Source: an uncultured Alphaproteobacteria bacterium | Lineage (GTDB): Bacteria; Pseudomonadota; Alphaproteobacteria; Rickettsiales; UBA1997 | Length of the DNA: 13,085 bases | Assembly: GCA_903959715.1 (NCBI GenBank) | Contig: CAJBXX010000111.1 | Coordinates: 1-13,085, forward strand | Direction: 5' to 3' | In this document: in pieces, positions 7,800-13,085 of the stretch | Numbering within the stretch: the stretch's first letter is position 1 | Layout: every line of letters starts with the position of its first letter | Translations under genes and position numbers: made by a program | The notes under the pieces: model-generated | What the model was told of the DNA's origin: nothing | Database searches by the model: none | Seen by the model: the letters and a program-made list of their open reading frames with translations, nothing else

Positions 7800-8526
7800 A
7801 TCGTCTCTCTCTTTTGTTAAAATTATCAATTGCTTTAAGCAATTCGGATTTATTAAATTCTGGCCAAAATTTTTCACTAAAATAAAGCTCAGTGTAAGCA
7901 ATTTGCCACAATAAAAAATTGCTAATTCGTAAGTCTCCCGCAGTTCTGATTAACAAATCTGGATCGGGAATTTCTGGATGATAAAGATTTTTTTTGAATA
8001 AATCTTCATTGATATTATCGATGATAATTTCTTGATTTTTAACCGCAACAGCAATTTTCTTGGTTGCATCAACAATTTCTTGACGAGCACCATAAGAAAA
8101 CGCGACATTAAGTGTAAGTTTGGTATTATTTTTTGATAATTCTTCAACTTGTTCAATTTTATTTTTTAATCGCTCATCAATATTATCTAAGTTTCCCGAC
8201 ACGATAATTTTAATTCCGCGCTTCATTAATTCTGAAGATTCCTTGGAAAGATATTCGTAAAGCAAATCCATTAAATATTTAACTTCTTCTTGCGGGCGAT
8301 TCCAATTCTCCGAAGAAAAAGCGTAAATTGTTAAATATTTTACGCCAATTTCAATGCAATTATCGGTAATTTTTTGGACATTATCGGCGCCCATTTTATG
8401 TCCAATTTTGATTGGCAAAGATTTGCTTTTGGCGAAGCGAGCATTGCCATCCATAATGATGGCAATGTGTTCGGGAATTTTAGCCAAAGAATTTATTGAT
8501 GTTTTTTTTGAAAAAAAATTTCTCAC
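7786..8526 (-). CDS. uppS: Undecaprenyl diphosphate synthase (cis-prenyltransferase)
   Basis: Condenses farnesyl diphosphate with eight isopentenyl units to give the C55 carrier lipid for peptidoglycan and surface polysaccharides. The 246-aa product lines up with E. coli numbering without gaps at the key sites: Asp26 in MDGN, His43, FSSENWNRP (70-78), HPEIPDPDLLIRT (183-195), Arg194, Arg200, Ser202 and Glu213. The first motif reads DGNARFA where DGNGRWA is usual, and RTAGD replaces RTSGE; both look like conservative changes in an otherwise intact active site. The start is GTG at 8526, 5 bases after the frr stop, with no Shine-Dalgarno. The next in-frame Met falls inside the catalytic motif, so GTG is the only sensible start. 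Its end overlaps cdsA by 14 bases. Confidence 0.96.
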   Translation of the reverse strand: MRNFFSKKTSINSLAKIPEHIAIIMDGNARFAKSKSLPIKIGHKMGADNVQKITDNCIEIGVKYLTIYAFSSENWNRPQEEVKYLMDLLYEYLSKESSELMKRGIKIIVSGNLDNIDERLKNKIEQVEELSKNNTKLTLNVAFSYGARQEIVDATKKIAVAVKNQEIIIDNINEDLFKKNLYHPEIPDPDLLIRTAGDLRISNFLLWQIAYTELYFSEKFWPEFNKSELLKAIDNFNKRERRYGKR

Positions 8527-8531
8527 TAAAA

Positions 8532-9083
8532 TTAAATTTTCATTAAATCTTTTTCTTTAACTTCAACCATTTGATCAACTTTAACAACAAATTCATCGGT
8601 GATTTTTTGAACAATATCGCCAAAGCCATGAGCCTGATCTTTTGAAAAATCTTTTTCGTTTTTCTTAAAATCATCAAGAACATCGCGACGAATATTGCGA
8701 AGTGCAATTTTTTTATCTTCGCCATATTTTTTTGCCAGTTTTACTAGATCACGGCGACGCTCTTCGCTAAGTTTCGGAATAGAAATTCTGAGCAAAGTGC
8801 CATCAACCGCAGGGTTAAAACCCAAATTTGAATTAGTAATCGCCTTCTCAACCGCTCTAACATTTTCACGATCCCAAACTTGAATTGAAAGCGTTGTAGC
8901 TTCCGGCACCGAAACATTCGCCAATTGCGAAATCGGCATGAATTGTCCATAAACTTCGACACGGATTGTATCGAGTAAATTAGGGCTGGCACGACCAGTT
9001 GAAATACTATCAAGATCTCTCTTCAAAGATGCGAGAGTGTCTTCCATTTTTTTGCGAGTTTTATCGGCTAATTGATTTATCAT
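8532..9083 (-). CDS. frr: Ribosome recycling factor
   Basis: Works with EF-G to split the post-termination ribosome into subunits. The 183-aa product is close to the 185 aa of E. coli. The three-helix-bundle domain is easily traced: helix 1 with TRKKMEDTLASLKRDL and the conserved G-R-A-S-P (30-34), then the beta domain with VEVYGQ and the P-x-A-x-T turn, and the long C-terminal helices with LSEERRRDLVKLAKK. RNIRRD (129-134) contains Arg132, the position known to be essential in E. coli. It lies between pyrH (11-base gap) and uppS (5-base gap), its usual position in bacteria. No Shine-Dalgarno precedes the ATG. Confidence 0.98.
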   Translation of the reverse strand: MINQLADKTRKKMEDTLASLKRDLDSISTGRASPNLLDTIRVEVYGQFMPISQLANVSVPEATTLSIQVWDRENVRAVEKAITNSNLGFNPAVDGTLLRISIPKLSEERRRDLVKLAKKYGEDKKIALRNIRRDVLDDFKKNEKDFSKDQAHGFGDIVQKITDEFVVKVDQMVEVKEKDLMKI

Positions 9084-9094
9084 AATTTAAAAAT

Positions 9095-9811
9095 TTAATT
9101 GATTATTGTGAATTTTCCTTTGCCCAAAATAACTTCTTGCAAAGCATTTTGCTCTTTGATTGAGAAAACTATAATTGGCAATTTATTATCTTTGGCGAGC
9201 GTTATGGCAGTTTGATCCATAACTCTTAAATCTTGTTTAATAACATCGATATATTTGAGTTTTTCGTAGCGAGTGGCATTTTTATCTAGCTTCGGATCGG
9301 CTGAATAAACGCCATCAACTTGCGTGCCTTTTAAAATAACATCGCAATTCATTTCAACGGCACGAAGCACCGCCGCCGTATCAGTGGTGAAGAATGGATT
9401 GCCCGTCCCCGCCGCAAAAATAACAATGCGTTTTTTTTCGAGATGTCGAGCCGCGCGTCTTTTCAAATAAGGCTCGCACACATTATTCATCGGGATTGCC
9501 GACAACATTCGCGTTTCAAGATTATGTTTTTCGAGGGCACTTTGTAAGGCGAGGCCGTTAATGCAAGTGGCAAGCATGCCCATGTAATCCGCGGTGACTC
9601 GCTCCATCCCTTCCGCGGCCTTGGAAACGCCACGAAAAATATTGCCTCCGCCAACAACAACGCTAATTTCGCAACCCAATTCATGGGCAGAAATAATTTG
9701 TTGGCAAATTTTTTGAATGGCTTTGATGTCGTGACCAAATTGTTGATCGCCCATCATCGCTTCACCCGAGACCTTGAAGAGTATTCTTTTAAATTTTAAT
9801 TGTGACTTCAT
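9095..9811 (-). CDS. pyrH: UMP kinase
   Basis: Bacterial UMP kinase of the amino acid kinase fold; it phosphorylates UMP to UDP as the entry to all pyrimidine triphosphates. As known for the family it is a hexamer controlled by GTP and UTP. The 238-aa product is normal length. Motifs seen: FKVSGEA (12-18) with the phosphate-binding Lys13, GGGNIFRG (54-61), ADYMGMLAT (74-82), [13 protein letters not shown] (135-147) that binds UMP, and [13 protein letters not shown] (161-173). It is the first gene of the seven-gene minus-strand block. In many bacteria rpsB and tsf lie directly upstream; here upstream is a long non-coding gap and then a penicillin-binding protein, so the ribosomal part of the ancestral cluster is elsewhere. 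The ATG at 9811 lacks a Shine-Dalgarno. Confidence 0.98.
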   Translation of the reverse strand: MKSQLKFKRILFKVSGEAMMGDQQFGHDIKAIQKICQQIISAHELGCEISVVVGGGNIFRGVSKAAEGMERVTADYMGMLATCINGLALQSALEKHNLETRMLSAIPMNNVCEPYLKRRAARHLEKKRIVIFAAGTGNPFFTTDTAAVLRAVEMNCDVILKGTQVDGVYSADPKLDKNATRYEKLKYIDVIKQDLRVMDQTAITLAKDNKLPIIVFSIKEQNALQEVILGKGKFTIIN

Positions 9812-10004
9812 GTGGATTTTAAAACTATGGATTAAAGCTAAAACTTAAAAACAAATTGAAATTGATTAATTTTTAAAAATCAAATTTAAATTCTAATTTA
9901 TTTTTTTTAAAATGAACTATGTTTTTTAAAAAAAATTTAACAAAGTGATTTTTTTATAAATTGATTTATCGAATAAATTTTTAAAAATACAATCAAAAAA
10001 ATAT
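9812..10004. promoter_or_regulatory. AT-rich intergenic region upstream of pyrH and downstream of the PBP gene
   Basis: 193 bases with almost no G or C and no credible gene. It must contain the promoter of the pyrH block and the end of the PBP transcript, but I cannot pick a convincing -35/-10 pair because nearly every hexamer is AT-rich. A small perfect inverted repeat, ATTTAT and ATAAAT around CGA (9964-9978), and several T/A runs (for example 9921-9936) could help transcription stop. None has a GC-rich stem. Confidence 0.4.
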
Positions 10005-11756
10005 TTAATTTTGCATAATTTTACTAAATAATTCCGCCGGCAAACTTCCGCCCGTAATTTTTTGTGTTGGCGAATTATCGTCATTGCCAATCCAAATTCC
10101 AACAATTTTTTCATCATCAAAACCTACAAACCAAGCATCGCGAAAGTTTTGACTGGTTCCGGTTTTGCCATAAATTTCAGAATTTACATTCGCAATTTTA
10201 CCAGTGCCACTTTCAACCACTTCCCTCAAAGCAATTTTTATCGCCTCAATTGCTGATGCAGAAAAAACTTTTGGTAATTTTGCATTAGTTTTTTGATATA
10301 AAATTTCGTCATTTTGATTGCTAATTTGCGAAATTACATAAGGAATTACGGGCGTTCCGTCATTGGCAATCGTGGCGTAAGCGCTAGTAAGTTCAAAAAG
10401 CGAAACTTGCGAAGTGCCCAAGGAAATCGTTAAATCGTGTTCATCAATTTTGGAAGTAATTCCACTTAATCTTGCGGTTTGCGCAATTTTTTTAGCGCCA
10501 ACCAGCTTAGAAAGCTGAACCGCCACCGAATTTGAAGAATTTGCGAACGCTCTTTTTAAAGTAATTTCACCTAAAAAACGGCTTTCGTAATTATCGGGAA
10601 GCCAATTACTCACTCTAACTCTCTTATCCTCAAAAACATCGTCAATTTTATAACCATTTTGAAAAGCACTAAGATAAAGAAAAGTTTTGAACGCCGAGCC
10701 GGCTTGCCGTTTTGCCAAAATTGCTCGATTAAATTGCGATTGTTGATAATTATTGCCACCCGACAGTGCCAAAACCGCTCCGCTCTTATCCATAACCACC
10801 ACCGCAATTTGTGCGTTCAATAATTTTTCGGCATTATTTTTGGTAAATTTATTTAAAATTTCTTCCAAATTATTTTGTAATTTTTCATTTAAAGTTGTGG
10901 TAATTTTAAGAATTTTATCTTGAAAATTTTCTTTATTTATAAACTCAAAAATTTGTTGATAAGCGTAATCGGCGAAATAAAAACGCTGTCCAAAATCTTC
11001 ACGAAAAAAATCTTCTTTTTCATCATCATTGGCAAAATTTTTATCCAAATAACCGCATTCTTGCATCGCTTTTAAGACAGTCCTGGTGCGTCTCTTGGCG
11101 AGTTCAGGATTATTTTTTGGCGAAATTTTTGACGGCGCTTTTAACAATCCCGCAAGCAATGCCGATTCTTGAATATTTAATTGAGCCACTTCCTTATTAA
11201 AATATTGTTTGGAAGCGTTGCCAATGCCGTAATTATTTGATCCGAAATAAGCGCGATTTAAATAAAAAGTTAAAATTTGTTCTTTGCTAAAATTTTTTTC
11301 AAGTTGAAGAGCGAGTAAGGCTTCTTGCACTTTGCGTCGAAAAGTTTTTTCGGGTTTTAAAAATAATAATTTTGCCAATTGTTGCGTAATCGTGCTACCG
11401 CCCTGCACTATTTTGCCAGCTTGTTTATTAACAAAATAGGCGCGAATAATCGCCAAATAATCGATTCCGCCATGCGAAAAAAATTTACGATCTTCGGTCG
11501 CGATCACTGCATTTACAAGGTTAGTCGGCAATTCATAATAACTCACTTCGCTTTGATAAATCTCGCTACGATTGATAATTAAATTTTGATTGTCATAGTT
11601 TAGACGCACAATTTGTTTAGAATTTTGATTTTCTAAATCATTAAGACTGGGCATGCCGATGCAATAATAAGTAGCAATCGCACCCAAAGTTAAAACTAAT
11701 AAAATTGTCAAAAAAATAATAATTTTGGCAATTATTTTAAAACTAATTTTCGTCAT
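10005..11756 (-). CDS. Compact class A penicillin-binding protein (peptidoglycan glycosyltransferase/transpeptidase, PBP1a-like)
   Basis: Bifunctional peptidoglycan synthase anchored in the inner membrane with both catalytic domains in the periplasm. One N-terminal TM helix (about 10-32) is followed by the GT51 glycosyltransferase domain: catalytic E88 in ATEDRKFFSHGG, GGSTITQQLAK (119-129), RKVQEALLA (141-149) with the second acidic residue E145, and YLNRAYFG (165-172). The transpeptidase domain has S-x-x-K at S354-A-F-K357, S-x-N at S407-S-N409 and K-T-G-T at 531-534. With 583 aa it is much shorter than enterobacterial PBP1A or PBP1B (about 800-850); only about 85 residues join the two domains, so the extra OB-type domain of PBP1A and the regulatory UB2H domain of PBP1B seem absent. 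It is divergent from the pabC-like gene with 4 bases between start codons. No Shine-Dalgarno is seen, but the TM helix starts right after the chosen Met, so the start is sound. Confidence 0.95.
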   Translation of the reverse strand: MTKISFKIIAKIIIFLTILLVLTLGAIATYYCIGMPSLNDLENQNSKQIVRLNYDNQNLIINRSEIYQSEVSYYELPTNLVNAVIATEDRKFFSHGGIDYLAIIRAYFVNKQAGKIVQGGSTITQQLAKLLFLKPEKTFRRKVQEALLALQLEKNFSKEQILTFYLNRAYFGSNNYGIGNASKQYFNKEVAQLNIQESALLAGLLKAPSKISPKNNPELAKRRTRTVLKAMQECGYLDKNFANDDEKEDFFREDFGQRFYFADYAYQQIFEFINKENFQDKILKITTTLNEKLQNNLEEILNKFTKNNAEKLLNAQIAVVVMDKSGAVLALSGGNNYQQSQFNRAILAKRQAGSAFKTFLYLSAFQNGYKIDDVFEDKRVRVSNWLPDNYESRFLGEITLKRAFANSSNSVAVQLSKLVGAKKIAQTARLSGITSKIDEHDLTISLGTSQVSLFELTSAYATIANDGTPVIPYVISQISNQNDEILYQKTNAKLPKVFSASAIEAIKIALREVVESGTGKIANVNSEIYGKTGTSQNFRDAWFVGFDDEKIVGIWIGNDDNSPTQKITGGSLPAELFSKIMQN

Positions 11757-11760
11757 AAAA

Positions 11761-12606
11761 ATGAAAAATAAATCGAATCCACAAAAATTTATTTATAAAA
11801 ATGATAAAATATTAAATCATCACGAAGCCTTGATAAGCATTGATGAAAGAGGTTTTTTATTTGGTGACGGCTTGTTTGAAACTTGTCGATTTATTAATAA
11901 AAAAATCATAAATTTTGAAGCTCATTTAGCAAGAATAAAAATTGGTTTATTAAATTTAAAACTAGACTTCGATATTCAAAACATTGAAATAAAATGTTAT
12001 AATCTAATAGAAAAAAATAATTTACAAGATGGAATAATTCGTATTTCGATAAGTCGCGGAATCGGCTCGAAAGGTTATTTGCCAACTAATGAAACTCCAA
12101 ATTTGTTGATTATTCAAACCAAAGAATTGCCAAACCCGCCAAAAAATAAAAATTTGATAATTTGCGATATTAATCCACCACCTTTCAAATTCAAGTCCGC
12201 CAACGCTTTGCCATATGTTTTAGCAAAAATTTTTGCCGAAGAAAATAATTATTTCGATGCAATTATGCTTGATGAAAAAGGTTATATTTGCGAAACATCT
12301 TCGGCAAATATTTTTTGGATAAAAAATGAAATTATTTATACTTCAAGCAATGATTGCGATATGGTTCGAGGCACAATACGCGAGGCTTTGCTTGAGTTAA
12401 AAGATTTAAAAATTAAATGCGGAAAATTTAAAATTTCTGCTTTAAAAAATGCCGATGAAGTTTTTATAACCAATTCAACTTTATTAATTTTGCCGATTGA
12501 TAAAATCGCATTTAGAAACAAAAAGGTTAACAATGAAACAAAATATAAAAAAATACTTGTTAAAAAAGTTATAAAGCTATTAAAAATAAGACTTGGTTTA
12601 ATTTAA
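11761..12606 (+). CDS. pabC: Class IV aminotransferase, probable aminodeoxychorismate lyase
   Basis: PLP enzyme of fold type IV. The best match by eye is PabC, which splits 4-amino-4-deoxychorismate into pyruvate and p-aminobenzoate for folate. Supporting motifs in the 281-aa product: DERGFLFGDGLFET (28-41), FEAHLARI (52-59), ISRGIGSKGY (97-106, close to ISRG-x-G-x-x-GY of PabC), the probable PLP lysine K145 in KSANALPYVLAK, ETSSANIFWIKNEIIYT (178-194), and ADEVFITNS (231-239). Branched-chain aminotransferase and D-amino acid aminotransferase share the fold; the latter would make sense beside a PBP gene, but the RG-x-G-x-x-GY and ANIFW segments favour PabC. The ATG at 11761 is preferred; a frame extension to a TTG at 11725 would overlap the divergent PBP gene. 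No Shine-Dalgarno is visible. The prepilin-like gene follows 15 bases after the stop. Confidence 0.75.
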   Translation: MKNKSNPQKFIYKNDKILNHHEALISIDERGFLFGDGLFETCRFINKKIINFEAHLARIKIGLLNLKLDFDIQNIEIKCYNLIEKNNLQDGIIRISISRGIGSKGYLPTNETPNLLIIQTKELPNPPKNKNLIICDINPPPFKFKSANALPYVLAKIFAEENNYFDAIMLDEKGYICETSSANIFWIKNEIIYTSSNDCDMVRGTIREALLELKDLKIKCGKFKISALKNADEVFITNSTLLILPIDKIAFRNKKVNNETKYKKILVKKVIKLLKIRLGLI

Positions 12607-12621
12607 ACAAATTTTTATTAG

Positions 12622-13085
12622 ATGTTTTTGGAAAAAAAATACATTAAAAAAATTAACAAAAACGCTTTTTCGATTATCGAAATATCAGTGGTTTTATTGA
12701 TTATTTCGGTGATGGTTGCTGGTATCGCCACTGGTCGCTCGATGATTACAAAATCAAGGCTTACCAACGCTAAATCACTTACGCAAAAATCCGTTATTAA
12801 CGAAATGGGCAATGATTTAATCGCATGGTATGAAACTTCACTCGAAAGTAGTTTTCTTCCAAGCGAAGCAAAAACCGACGGTTCATTAATAACTGTTTGG
12901 AAGGATTCCAATAAAAGTGCGATTACCAAAAATGATGCTAAAATTGGAGTTTCGCCAACATTAGTTCAAAATGTTTTTTATAATTCAATTCCTGGATTGA
13001 GATTTACGGGCACTCAATATTTAAATTTTAACGGATCAAAATTTGCTAAAAATTCTTACACGGTTTTTGTGGTTGAGCAGAGGAG
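12622..13085 (+). CDS. Type IV prepilin-like protein, 3' end cut by the window
   Basis: An open frame of 154 codons runs to the window edge. The N-terminus is a class III (prepilin) signal: a basic leader (EKKYIKKINKN), then A15 before F16-S-I-I-E20, where E20 is the conserved Glu at +5 of the mature pilin, and a hydrophobic helix VVLLIISVMVAGIA (23-36). Cleavage and N-methylation by a PilD-type peptidase between A15 and F16 is predicted. After the helix, a segment with LIAWYETS, ITVWKDSN, IPGLRFTGTQYLNF and YTVFVVEQ resembles the start of concanavalin/LamG-like beta-sandwich domains that some prepilin-type proteins carry; this is a pattern impression, not a firm match. It could be a minor pilin, a pseudopilin or a surface adhesin. 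It lies 15 bases after the pabC-like gene on the same strand, so co-transcription is possible. No Shine-Dalgarno is evident. Confidence 0.75.
   Translation, partial: MFLEKKYIKKINKNAFSIIEISVVLLIISVMVAGIATGRSMITKSRLTNAKSLTQKSVINEMGNDLIAWYETSLESSFLPSEAKTDGSLITVWKDSNKSAITKNDAKIGVSPTLVQNVFYNSIPGLRFTGTQYLNFNGSKFAKNSYTVFVVEQR

Larger units (their letters stand above)
4195..9811 (-). other. predicted operon pyrH-frr-uppS-cdsA-thiG-phosphohexomutase-coaE
   Basis: Seven same-strand genes are packed with gaps of 11, 5, -14 (overlap), 7, 3 and 7 bases in transcription order. No internal gap is long enough for an ordinary terminator plus promoter. The first four genes form a conserved bacterial cluster; the last three are not part of its usual form. 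Co-transcription from the AT-rich region upstream of pyrH is inferred from spacing only. Confidence 0.75.

Noticed and set aside
7800..7901. Longer N-terminus for cdsA
   Set aside because: It would overlap uppS by 116 bases and adds non-conserved residues; the ATG at 7799 has a purine-rich ribosome-binding site and overlaps by only 14.
11725..11760. Upstream TTG start for the pabC-like gene
   Set aside because: It lies inside the divergent PBP gene and adds a hydrophobic stretch not expected in a cytoplasmic PLP enzyme; the ATG at 11761 is normal for the family.
12618..12929. 103-codon minus-strand open frame at the right end
   Set aside because: It is antisense to the prepilin-like frame, whose A-F-S-I-I-E motif and hydrophobic helix are far more gene-like. 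The hydrophobic stretch on the minus strand is the complement of the pilin helix.
1..13085. CRISPR arrays, tRNA or rRNA genes, insertion sequences, phage or toxin-antitoxin genes
   Set aside because: No spaced direct repeats, tRNA-like cloverleaf segments, transposase motifs or terminal inverted repeats were seen; non-coding gaps are all under 200 bases.

Overview
The window is a dense, AT-rich stretch of chromosome from a Gram-negative bacterium. It carries an outer-membrane assembly protein (BamA), small lipoproteins and a peptidoglycan synthase, so the cell is diderm. The standard genetic code fits: Trp is always TGG, and stops are mostly TAA, with one TGA (corA) and one TAG (the downstream lipoprotein). 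The low GC, scarce Shine-Dalgarno signals and general gene style suggest a low-GC alphaproteobacterium, perhaps near Rickettsiales or a marine or host-associated relative. That placement is inference. The thiG and pabC-like genes argue that the cell keeps some cofactor synthesis.

Layout. Positions 1-3320 are on the plus strand and hold bamA (its 5' end probably just outside the window) and a corA-type Mg2+ transporter. From 3399 to 4105 on the minus strand lie two tandem, paralogous, translationally coupled small lipoproteins, preceded by a plausible promoter. From 4195 to 9811 on the minus strand runs a tightly packed block, in transcription order pyrH, frr, uppS, cdsA, thiG, manB-type phosphohexomutase and coaE, with gaps of 11 bases or less or short overlaps. 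About 190 bases of very AT-rich non-coding DNA separate it from a compact class A penicillin-binding protein (10005-11756, minus). Four bases from that start codon a pabC-like class IV aminotransferase begins on the plus strand. It is followed at 12622 by an open-ended gene for a type IV prepilin-like protein that runs off the window.

How the genes fit together. The pyrH-frr-uppS-cdsA core is a widely conserved bacterial cluster linking UMP phosphorylation, ribosome recycling, undecaprenyl carrier synthesis and phospholipid precursor synthesis. Here it is extended by cofactor and sugar-phosphate genes (thiG, coaE, phosphohexomutase). UppS (lipid carrier), the phosphohexomutase (surface-sugar precursors), CdsA (phospholipids), the PBP (peptidoglycan) and BamA (outer-membrane proteins) all serve envelope growth. 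The bamA end of the classical cluster lies on the opposite strand, so the ancestral order appears broken here.

I see no tRNA, rRNA, CRISPR array, insertion sequence, phage gene or defence system. Most of the window is ordinary core genome. The items most worth a second look are the paired lipoproteins, the prepilin-like gene with its possible lectin-like passenger domain, the unusual CoaE P-loop and the UppS motif variant.
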